Below, piece after piece: positions 1 to 5,452 of a stretch of DNA of 5,942 nucleotides; the first letter of the stretch is position 1; each line of letters begins with the position of its first letter. Below the pieces are notes generated by a model that worked only from the letters and a program-made list of their open reading frames with translations, was not told the DNA's origin and did no database searches. Made by a program: the position numbers and the translations under genes. The stretch is from Candidatus Bipolaricaulota bacterium (lineage in GTDB: Bacteria; Bipolaricaulota; Bipolaricaulia; M55B111): contig JAGXLQ010000085.1 in NCBI GenBank assembly GCA_018334595.1, positions 1 to 5,942 on the forward strand. The letters run 5' to 3'.

Positions 1-158
1 GGAAGGGAGCCGCATACGAGGCCGCGGGACTCATCGAAAACCTGGCAAAAATATATTACCGCGTGTTAAGCACCGGCGTTGAGGTTGAACCTCTGGGCGA
101 CGACGAGATCGAGCGCCTGTCCGAGAAGTTCCAGAATTACGGTCCGGAGACGGGATAA
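1..158 (+). CDS. Class II aldolase/adducin family protein, C-terminal end (partial)
   Basis: Only the last 51 codons are present, read in the frame that starts at base 3 and ends with TAA at 156-158. The peptide runs from KGAAYEAAGLIENLAKIYYR through VEPLGDDEIERLSEKFQNYG to a short PETG tail. This matches the usual end of class II aldolases of the L-fuculose-phosphate / L-ribulose-phosphate type: a helix with E..ENLAKIYY, a short loop, then a helix DDEIERLxEKF ending in NYG. Such enzymes use a zinc ion held by histidines to split sugar phosphates into dihydroxyacetone phosphate and an aldehyde, but those zinc ligands lie outside the window. The family call is recognition from the C-terminal pattern alone, and the substrate cannot be decided. 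The gene lies 113 bp upstream of the regulator gene on the same strand, so it may belong to the same catabolic locus. Confidence 0.6.
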   Translation, partial: KGAAYEAAGLIENLAKIYYRVLSTGVEVEPLGDDEIERLSEKFQNYGPETG

Positions 159-178
159 AAGAGGCCGATTTCTCTTTC

Positions 179-207
179 TTGACAAACCCTCCACCTTATG
201 TTATTCT
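179..207 (+). promoter_or_regulatory. Sigma-70-type promoter for the ROK regulator gene
   Basis: A perfect -35 box TTGACA (179-184) is followed by a 17-base spacer and a -10 box TATTCT (202-207, four of six consensus bases). A TG dinucleotide at 199-200 gives the extended -10 form TGTTATTCT. Transcription would start near 213-216, about 57 bases before the regulator start codon. A second TATAAT at 211-216 has no -35 box at a proper distance. The promoter lies just after the aldolase stop codon, so the regulator and perhaps the whole transport operon can be transcribed separately from the aldolase. Confidence 0.7.
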
Positions 208-218
208 AAATATAATAA

Positions 219-245
219 TAGTTAATAAACTTTGTTTATTAACTA
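219..245. promoter_or_regulatory. Palindromic operator, probably for the ROK repressor
   Basis: TAGTTAATAAAC (219-230), spacer TTT, then GTTTATTAACTA (234-245) form a perfect 12-bp inverted repeat. It begins a few bases after the expected transcription start of the promoter at 179-207, where a bound dimer would block transcription. AT-rich palindromes with TTTATTAA-like or TTTGTTTA-like arms are typical for ROK regulators such as XylR and relatives, and a ROK gene starts 26 bases downstream. Binding by this ROK protein is inferred from position and symmetry. In RNA the repeat could also fold into a weak A/U-rich hairpin. Confidence 0.7.
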
Positions 246-271
246 AGATAGCCAATACATGGGGATAATAG

Positions 272-1483
272 ATGTCCATATCAAAAAAGGGTCTGGACCC
301 AAGTTCGATCGGCCGGGGTAACGTCGAGATGATATTTCGTCTTATTCAGCGAGAAGGAGGGATCTCTCGCACGGACATCGCGGAGAAGACCGGGTTGAGC
401 AAGACCGCCGTTTCCTCTTCAGTAAATCAACTACTCGAGCGCGACCTCATATTAGAGGACAAGCACAAGCGCTACTCCAAAGTCGGGAGAAAACCACGCA
501 TCCTTTCCGTAAACGCAGATGGAAGATATTTTATCAGCATCGATATCGGGGGGACGACAGTAAAGTACGGGATCGGCAACCTAGTCGGAGATATATGCAG
601 TACCAAGACGATCCAGACTCCGGACCACTGGGAAAATCTCTTTACGGATATCACCTATAGAGTGGAGAACTGCGGGGGTTGGTCCTGTATCTCCCCGGAG
701 AAGATAAGCGCACTCGCTATCGCCGTTCCCGGTGTTGTTAACGCTGATGGGACGATAAGTTATGTACCTAACATCGAGGGGCTGGACAGGGTGAAGCTGG
801 GAAGCGAGCTGGAGAAGACACTTGACTTGCCCATCCTCCTGGAAAACGACGTGAACGCGTCCGTGCTGGGGGAGTACAGAGAAAGACGCTCGAACTACTC
901 CAACATAGTCTTTATCGCAGTAGGTACAGGCGTGGGTGGTGGAATTATCTTCGGCGGAGAACTCTACCGGGGGTCGCTCAACCACGCCGGTGAGGTGGGT
1001 TGGTTTGTCCCTTCGCTAAACGAGATGGAAGGAGACCTCGTCGATTCCAAAGGACCCCTCGAGAGCAGGATTTCCGGTCCCGACCTGGTCAAACGGGCGA
1101 AGGAGATGTTAACGGAATATCCGGATGACCCCCTTTCCGAGAAAGCGGGGGAACTTAACCCAAAACTTATCTTAAGCAAACGGGATAAGAGCCGGATATC
1201 ACGGCATCTTACAGAGGACTGGATAAATGAGATCTCCCTGTTGATCGCAAATATCACCACGATAATCGACCCGGAACTAGTCGTAATTGGCGGTGGCGTT
1301 TCCAAAACTGGCGGGAAGTACATCGACGAGATAAGAGAGAAGGTGAAACAGAACACGCAGACCCCACCGGAGATAGATCTAACGACGTTAGGGGATGACG
1401 CCCCGCTTTACGGGGGGCTTGCCGTATGCAGACACAATTACTCACGGTTGCTGTGGAATAGCGACGAAGGAGTTCGCGGATAG
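272..1483 (+). CDS. ROK-family transcriptional regulator (NagC/XylR type)
   Basis: This is a cytoplasmic DNA-binding protein of 403 residues, the normal length for ROK regulators. A winged helix-turn-helix spans about 17-66, with recognition region RTDIAEKTGLSKTAVSSSVN. The ROK sugar-kinase-like fold follows: phosphate-binding motif DIGGTT (91-96), AVPGVV (151-156), ENDVNA (191-196, with the usual catalytic-type Asp193), GTGVGGGII (218-226) and DPELVVIGGG (333-342). The family zinc site is missing: the usual GEIGH reads GEVGW (W244 for His) and the following CxCGxxGCxE cysteine cluster is absent, being replaced by a stretch rich in charged residues. ATG 272 is preceded by a weak SD (GGGG, 261-264). 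An ATG at 259 opens only a 20-codon overlapping frame and was not used. It probably represses its own promoter and the adjacent transport genes through the palindrome upstream, with a sugar or sugar derivative as inducer. Family certain; ligand unknown. Confidence 0.93.
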   Translation: MSISKKGLDPSSIGRGNVEMIFRLIQREGGISRTDIAEKTGLSKTAVSSSVNQLLERDLILEDKHKRYSKVGRKPRILSVNADGRYFISIDIGGTTVKYGIGNLVGDICSTKTIQTPDHWENLFTDITYRVENCGGWSCISPEKISALAIAVPGVVNADGTISYVPNIEGLDRVKLGSELEKTLDLPILLENDVNASVLGEYRERRSNYSNIVFIAVGTGVGGGIIFGGELYRGSLNHAGEVGWFVPSLNEMEGDLVDSKGPLESRISGPDLVKRAKEMLTEYPDDPLSEKAGELNPKLILSKRDKSRISRHLTEDWINEISLLIANITTIIDPELVVIGGGVSKTGGKYIDEIREKVKQNTQTPPEIDLTTLGDDAPLYGGLAVCRHNYSRLLWNSDEGVRG

Positions 1484-1601
1484 AAAGAGAGGTGCAGGAC
1501 AGGTACTGCTACATTCGAATAAGGAGGTGGTATAAGAAACAGAATGACAATCAGTTAAGGTCTTCACACTAGGACAAAAAACTCCAAAGGGAGTGATCTT
1601 C
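1484..1601 (+). other. Leader between regulator and binding-protein genes
   Basis: This 118-nt gap holds no gene. It contains AAGGAGGTGG (1521-1530), nearly the full complement of the 16S rRNA 3' end, but no start codon sits at a proper distance. The nearest ATG (1544) is 16 bases beyond AGGAGG and opens only four codons. A TATAAG (1531-1536) and an extended -10-like TGCTACATT (1507-1515) lack convincing -35 boxes, so no promoter is called. No terminator is visible after the ROK gene. Read-through from the regulator promoter is therefore possible. Confidence 0.5.
1581..1594 (+). promoter_or_regulatory. SD of the binding-protein gene inside a small hairpin
   Basis: AAAGGGAG (1586-1593) is the SD sequence that decides the start of the binding-protein gene at ATG 1602, with an 8-base spacing. 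ACTCC (1581-1585) and GGAGT (1590-1594) are perfectly complementary around a four-base loop, so the SD core could be held in a 5-bp hairpin. The pairing is seen in sequence. Any effect on translation is inference, since a stem this short is only marginally stable. Confidence 0.5.
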
Positions 1602-2972
1602 ATGAAAAAATTTGCACTAAGCGTATTGATTCTTAGTCTTGTACTCGGTCTCGGCCTCGTTGGTTTTGCAGAAGAAAAAGAGGTAATAACGTTGAAGGTT
1701 ATGACGACTCCGCACCCAGGCGCTCCTCACTACGGCTATCTTGGTCCGATCGGTGACGGGACGACTGAAGAAGAAATTCCGGAATGGTACGAAAACTCAC
1801 CGGTAGTTGTCTACGAAAAAAATAACCCAGGCGTGGAGATAAAGCTGGACGTGGACGTCGTTCCAAAGAGTAACTACACCAAACAGCTCTACCTCGCCGT
1901 CTCGGCAAACAAGAAGTACGACCTGGTCCGGATTGACGAGATGCAGGTAGCCCAGCTGGCGGAGACCGGCTACTTCACGCCACAGTTCTCCGAGGAATAC
2001 AAGCAGTGGGCCGAGGAAAAGGGACTGTATCCAAACTTCGTTGACGGCTCGACCTACGAAGGAGATATGTACGGGGTACTCGACCGTACCGGTAGCCGTG
2101 CAATATGGGTTTGGAAGGACGTGCTCCACGCGGCAGGATACACGATGGAGGACATAAGCACCGCCGAGGGACTGCTGGACGCACTGCCCGACATCACTAA
2201 AACTGCCAAGGAAGAATTTGACATGAGCGGGGGACTTGAATATCCGTTCGACGCTGGATGGGTAGTTGACCAGTCCTGGGGATGGCTCTATCAGCTCGGC
2301 GGTTCCATTCTTGAGAAAAACGAGGACGGGGAATGGGTGCCCGGCTTTAACAACGAAGCGGGCGTAAAGACCCTTAACTACATAAAGGACCTCGTGGAGG
2401 CCGGAGCTACACTACAGAGGGACTGGCAGTGGATGCTGGCAAACTTCATGGACCGCAAGTACGCGATGACATATGAGGGAAGCTGGGCCGTAAGCGCGGT
2501 AACTTCAGCATACCCGGACAAGAGCCATGAAGAACTAACTGACATGGTAGGCGTCATCCCTACCACTGTTTTCGAAGGCAAAAAACTACGAGCTCTCGCC
2601 GGTGGTTGGATGTGGATGATCCCCAGGGCCGCTCCTAACCCGGAGGTTGCCCACGACGTGATTATGACAATGTTGAACAACAGGGAGTCCTACGCACACA
2701 TGCTTATCCAGGAGGGCAACCTGCCGACCAGTGAGTGGATGTTCGAAGCACCGCAGTACAAGAGCAAGGTGACTAAGGACATCCCGGAACCCTGGTACGA
2801 ACAGTTCCAGCGGGGAGTGGCCGGTGGAGTACACAGGCCATCACTGGCAACGTACTCGCAGATCCAGAAGGCCTTCTGGGACGCTACACAGAAGGTAGTA
2901 GTGGGCGGAGTTTCCGCCGAAAAGGCTCTGGACTCGGCAGCCAATCAGGTAGAGAAAATCCTTGAGGGATAG
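1602..2972 (+). CDS. ABC transporter sugar-binding protein (family 1, MalE-like)
   Basis: This is the periplasmic solute-binding subunit of a carbohydrate ABC importer, with 456 residues from ATG 1602. That start is preferred over an in-frame GTG at 1593, which overlaps the SD and would put MIF before the signal peptide. The signal peptide is MKKFALSVLI.. with a long hydrophobic core and likely cleavage after GFA (residue 23). No lipobox cysteine is present, so the mature protein should be soluble rather than a lipoprotein. Family 1 hallmarks are YEKNNPGVEIKL (71-82), a YDLVRIDE segment with LAETGYFTP (106-126), EGDMYGVL (153-160), KYAMTYEGSWAVS (286-298), and LAGGWMWMIPRAAPNPEVA (332-350). 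Residues about 34-68 form a Pro/Gly-rich stretch before the first NPG helix that looks longer than in MalE. The many aromatic residues fit a saccharide ligand by stacking. The ligand cannot be read from sequence; the downstream sulfatase suggests a sulfated one (inference). It is followed by a strong hairpin, then both permeases. Confidence 0.92.
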   Translation: MKKFALSVLILSLVLGLGLVGFAEEKEVITLKVMTTPHPGAPHYGYLGPIGDGTTEEEIPEWYENSPVVVYEKNNPGVEIKLDVDVVPKSNYTKQLYLAVSANKKYDLVRIDEMQVAQLAETGYFTPQFSEEYKQWAEEKGLYPNFVDGSTYEGDMYGVLDRTGSRAIWVWKDVLHAAGYTMEDISTAEGLLDALPDITKTAKEEFDMSGGLEYPFDAGWVVDQSWGWLYQLGGSILEKNEDGEWVPGFNNEAGVKTLNYIKDLVEAGATLQRDWQWMLANFMDRKYAMTYEGSWAVSAVTSAYPDKSHEELTDMVGVIPTTVFEGKKLRALAGGWMWMIPRAAPNPEVAHDVIMTMLNNRESYAHMLIQEGNLPTSEWMFEAPQYKSKVTKDIPEPWYEQFQRGVAGGVHRPSLATYSQIQKAFWDATQKVVVGGVSAEKALDSAANQVEKILEG

Positions 2973-3001
2973 TTACAATTTGGCAGAGATTGAGAATTAA
3001 T

Positions 3002-3028
3002 GAGGTGCGGGGTCACTCCCCGCACCTC
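3002..3028 (+). terminator. Strong intergenic hairpin (partial terminator or mRNA-stabilising stem)
   Basis: GAGGTGCGGGG (3002-3012) and CCCCGCACCTC (3018-3028) pair perfectly over 11 bp around the five-base loop TCACT. The bases after it are CATATTCCATT, so there is no T-tract and it is not a standard intrinsic terminator. It lies 29 bases after the binding-protein stop and 34 bases before the first permease start. Binding-protein genes often carry such stems, which protect the upstream mRNA and lower permease expression. That role is inferred here from position. Confidence 0.65.
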
Positions 3029-3049
3029 CATATTCCATTAAACGCTTGT

Positions 3050-3055
3050 AAGGTG
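3050..3055 (+). promoter_or_regulatory. Ribosome binding site of the MalF-like permease
   Basis: AAGGTG (3050-3055) lies 7 bases before ATG 3063 and supports that start. It is outside the hairpin at 3002-3028, so it should stay accessible. Confidence 0.6.
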
Positions 3056-3062
3056 AGAGAGA

Positions 3063-3941
3063 ATGCATAAGTACAGGGCTTTTGTTCCATACATATTCTT
3101 GTTTCCTGCGCTGGCGATACTGTTCTTCTTCCAGTTCTTTGCCTGGGGGTGGAACATAAATATTGCCCTCCGCGACGTGACGATCATGAACTTTCGCAGG
3201 GCCTGGCCCTTCGTCGGGCTGGAAAACTTTAGAGACATCTTCACCGATCCTGTTACCCTGATTACGCTGCGGAATACGGCAATATTTGCCACAACGGGCA
3301 TCCTGTCTCAACTGCTCATCGGGACGGGAATAGCTTACCTGCTCTTTCGTGCAGAAAGGAAGGTAGAAAACTTCTTCCGGCCGATCTTTATAATTCCGTG
3401 GTTGACTTCAGTGCTTGTCGCTTCGTTCGGGTGGAGGCTTGTACTAGGTCGTGATACGGGGATAGTGAACATGGTAATCTCGAGCCTCGGGTTTGAGCCC
3501 ATTAGTTTTATCGGCCGACCGGTAACTGCAATGCTGGCAATCGTCATCGCAAACATCTGGCGGGGGACTCCGTTTACGATTCTGTTGATGAACTCGGCCA
3601 TGACTTCAATAAATCCGCAGCTCGTCGAGGCCTCGAAGATAGATGGGGCGAGTCAGTGGACATTTTACACCAAAATTGCGCTGCCAATTTTAAAGCCGTT
3701 TATCCTGATGAATACGATCCTGATCACCGTGTGGACGATCAACGCGTACGGGCTGATTTTGAATATGACCGGGGGAGGGCCGCTGAACGCCACCAGGGTC
3801 TTTCCGCTTCACGGTTATCTGGCCGCATTTAGCGAAGGCCGGTTCTCGTTTGCCGCGGGAATTACGATGCTGTCGGTGGCCATGACGCTGGTCTTAATTT
3901 TCTTCTACCTGAGGTTTTACGACGTAGAGTTGGTCGATTAA
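3063..3941 (+). CDS. ABC sugar transporter permease, MalF/UgpA-like
   Basis: This is an inner-membrane permease of 292 residues, the usual length for the shorter MalF-like subunits of family 1 sugar importers. Six membrane segments are visible at about 8-32, 71-95, 105-128, 153-177, 208-233 and 262-284. The cytoplasmic EAA loop that docks the ATPase is clear at 189-212: EASKIDGASQWTFYTKIALP followed by ILKP, with the conserved Gly195 and LP at 207-208. GLENFRDIF (52-60) and NMTGGGP (234-240) are also typical of this subunit. The TAA stop overlaps the SD of the next permease, and the genes are 8 bases apart, so the pair is translationally linked and should form a heterodimer. No ATPase gene lies in the window; a shared MsmK/UgpC-type ATPase elsewhere, or one downstream, is expected. 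Confidence 0.94.
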   Translation: MHKYRAFVPYIFLFPALAILFFFQFFAWGWNINIALRDVTIMNFRRAWPFVGLENFRDIFTDPVTLITLRNTAIFATTGILSQLLIGTGIAYLLFRAERKVENFFRPIFIIPWLTSVLVASFGWRLVLGRDTGIVNMVISSLGFEPISFIGRPVTAMLAIVIANIWRGTPFTILLMNSAMTSINPQLVEASKIDGASQWTFYTKIALPILKPFILMNTILITVWTINAYGLILNMTGGGPLNATRVFPLHGYLAAFSEGRFSFAAGITMLSVAMTLVLIFFYLRFYDVELVD

Positions 3942-3949
3942 GGAGAAAT

Positions 3950-4762
3950 ATGACTGAAAAAAGGGTTAGAATATTTATCCTCGTTGCCTGGGGTATGTTT
4001 ACTCTCCTCCCAATTTACTGGGTGATGGATATTTCCTTTCAGAAGGAAATATCGTTCCCGCCTCAGCTAGCCCCTCTCAACCCGAGCCTGACCCATTACA
4101 CAAGCCTGCTAAATGAGCGCCTTATCGTTACCGGCCTGCTCAATTCCATCCTGGTCAGCGTGGTTGCTGCCCTGCTATCGGTAATTATAACGACGATGGC
4201 AGGCTATGCCTTTTCCCGGCTACAGTTCAAGGGGAAGAAGTTGCTGTTCGTTGGTCTGTTGATGGCCTTTCTGCTGCCGCCAAACCTGAACATCGTGCCC
4301 ATTTTTTCCCTGTTCAGCGAGTTGGGCATACTCGGCAGCAGGTACGGGATGGTCTTTCTGTACCAGCTCCTTGTCACTCCGCTCAACATTTTTCTGTTTA
4401 TGAACTACTTCAACACCGTTGAAGATGCCATAGTTGAATCAGCTATTCTTGATGGAGCAGGGGTGTTTCAGAGGTATTACCGGATTTTTATCCCTCTTGC
4501 GAAACCCGCCCTCGTCGCCGGGTTCATATTTGCATTCCGCTTCTCCTGGTCAGAATACGTCTATGCCACTACAATGGTGACGGAGAACTCGAAGATACTG
4601 TTTACCGCGGCGCTGGAGAGGGCCATATTTTCTGGCCAGTACACGGTAAACTTTGGGTACATGGCGAGCGGCGCCATGTTTCTAGCTCTACCGGTCGTCG
4701 TCATACTCCTATTCGGCCAGAAATATCTTGAGCTTGGCCTCCAGCTGGGTGGAGTTGACTGA
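3950..4762 (+). CDS. ABC sugar transporter permease, MalG/UgpE-like
   Basis: This is the second inner-membrane permease subunit, 270 residues. Membrane segments lie at about 8-27, 62-86, 98-117, 132-152, 186-206 and 238-258. The EAA-type ATPase docking loop is ESAILDGAGVFQRYYRIFIP then LAKP (163-186), with Gly169 conserved; Ser replaces the first Ala, which is common. TMAGYAFSRLQFKGKK (82-97) and the C-terminal QKYLELGLQLGGVD are standard for MalG-like proteins. The start is fixed by AAGGAG (3940-3945), four bases before the ATG, partly inside the stop codon of the preceding permease. Together with that protein it forms the membrane channel served by the binding protein encoded at 1602-2972. 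Confidence 0.94.
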   Translation: MTEKRVRIFILVAWGMFTLLPIYWVMDISFQKEISFPPQLAPLNPSLTHYTSLLNERLIVTGLLNSILVSVVAALLSVIITTMAGYAFSRLQFKGKKLLFVGLLMAFLLPPNLNIVPIFSLFSELGILGSRYGMVFLYQLLVTPLNIFLFMNYFNTVEDAIVESAILDGAGVFQRYYRIFIPLAKPALVAGFIFAFRFSWSEYVYATTMVTENSKILFTAALERAIFSGQYTVNFGYMASGAMFLALPVVVILLFGQKYLELGLQLGGVD

Positions 4763-4764
4763 AT

Positions 4765-4790
4765 AGAGGATCATCGTGAACGTGATTTAA
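4765..4790 (+). promoter_or_regulatory. SD plus GTG mini-ORF before the membrane-protein gene
   Basis: AGAGGA (4765-4770) stands five bases before GTG 4776, which begins GTG AAC GTG ATT TAA (4776-4790). The stop is followed after one base by TTG 4792, the first in-frame start of the membrane-protein gene. TTG 4792 has only a weak SD of its own (GTGAT, 4782-4786). Either ribosomes terminate at TAA and restart at TTG, or the GTG is the true start and a one-base shift restores the frame as VNVIKLGFTLQ. Sequence alone does not decide. Confidence 0.45.
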
Positions 4791-4791
4791 G

Positions 4792-5433
4792 TTGGGGTTT
4801 ACCTTGCAGAGTCTGACCAAAAGCTGGCGACACTACCGGAAGAACTTTCTGATGCTTAGCATAAGTTTCTGCATGACGGCAGTGCCCATCCAGCTTCTGG
4901 TTATCTACGCCCCTAAGACGCTGGTCTGGGGAGTAATAATCTCCGTTATCTTTATTGCTTCCTTTCTCTGGTGTGGTGGCGTTGACGTCTATTTTGTAAA
5001 CGCGCTCCACGAAGGAAGGACCAGGACCTACCGGCAGGCAATACAGAGGTTGGGGGAGAAGGTGGTCGAACTTACGGTGTTTGGAGCGGGGGTTGCTCTA
5101 ATTGGGTTGGTCCTGCTCTTTTTGGTGCTCCGCTTTCTGAACTTCGTCACGGCGCTCACCCTCCTGTCGCTACCGGTTCTTGCCGTCTTTGGTCTTCCCG
5201 GGATCGTGCTCGAAGAGGGTGGATTTATGGAGACGATAGGGGAGGCAATCAGGTTGAGCTGGGAGAACATCGGGGCGGCAATCCTCTATATGCTTTTGCC
5301 CGGGGTCGGGATAGTCTACGTCTGGTATCTGGGGTTCTGGCTTCCCGTCTGGTGCTTCGCCTTTCCTCTATGGGTGGTGCTGCTTACGGACCTCTATCTG
5401 CGTGTCCGGAACGGGGAAGATGAGGTTAATTAA
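4792..5433 (+). CDS. Multi-pass membrane protein of unknown function
   Basis: This is an integral membrane protein of 213 residues with five or six hydrophobic segments, at about 19-39, 44-62, 93-115, 119-138 and 161-200 (the last probably two helices). The N-terminus is a basic amphipathic stretch, LTKSWRHYRKNF (8-19). The segment GIVLEEGGFMETIGEAIRLS followed by WEN (137-159) resembles a motif seen in several poorly characterised membrane families (GlpQ-membrane-domain-like, YciC-like, DUF-type), in which a membrane helix leads into LEG..xxEAlxxSW. No catalytic motif is visible. It is unlike an ABC permease: it lacks an EAA loop. The start is uncertain: TTG 4792 is given, TTG 4804 and ATG 4852 are in frame, and GTG 4776 would be better placed but is one base out of frame. 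It begins 29 bases after the MalG-like gene and ends 19 bases before the sulfatase, so it is in the same operon. A role linked to import or to regulating the transporter is only a guess. Confidence 0.75.
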   Translation: MGFTLQSLTKSWRHYRKNFLMLSISFCMTAVPIQLLVIYAPKTLVWGVIISVIFIASFLWCGGVDVYFVNALHEGRTRTYRQAIQRLGEKVVELTVFGAGVALIGLVLLFLVLRFLNFVTALTLLSLPVLAVFGLPGIVLEEGGFMETIGEAIRLSWENIGAAILYMLLPGVGIVYVWYLGFWLPVWCFAFPLWVVLLTDLYLRVRNGEDEVN

Positions 5434-5441
5434 CAACTGAC

Positions 5442-5447
5442 GAGGAG
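5442..5447 (+). promoter_or_regulatory. Ribosome binding site of the sulfatase gene
   Basis: GAGGAG (5442-5447) lies five bases before ATG 5453 and fixes the sulfatase start, which matters because it shows that no signal peptide precedes MKPNVIIL. Confidence 0.7.
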
Positions 5448-5452
5448 ATAAT

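Noticed and set aside
158..177. AAAGAG...CTCTTT inverted repeat just after the aldolase stop, possibly a terminator
   Set aside because: The stem is only 6 bp and mostly A/T with an 8-base loop, and only a short pyrimidine run follows; too weak to call a terminator.
259..321. ATG 259 as an alternative start or upstream ORF for the ROK gene
   Set aside because: It is out of frame and ends after 20 codons without SD support; the overlap with the real start looks accidental.
581..985. 134-codon open frame on the minus strand inside the ROK gene
   Set aside because: It has no recognisable family features and lies fully antisense to conserved ROK motifs; a shadow frame.
1401..1415. CCCCG-CTTTA-CGGGG hairpin near the end of the ROK gene
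   Set aside because: It lies inside codons for the conserved DDAPLYGGL segment and has no T-tract; best explained by coding constraint.
1507..1536. Separate promoter for the binding-protein gene (TGCTACATT or TATAAG as -10)
   Set aside because: No -35 box of acceptable quality stands at 16-18 bases from either; left as a remark in the leader entry.
1593..1601. GTG 1593 as start of the binding protein
   Set aside because: It overlaps the SD itself; ATG 1602 has the SD at correct spacing and gives a standard MKK signal peptide.
2997..3311. Minus-strand open frame of 104 codons covering the hairpin and permease start
   Set aside because: Low-complexity charged translation, antisense to the first permease segments and across the hairpin; no SD or family similarity.
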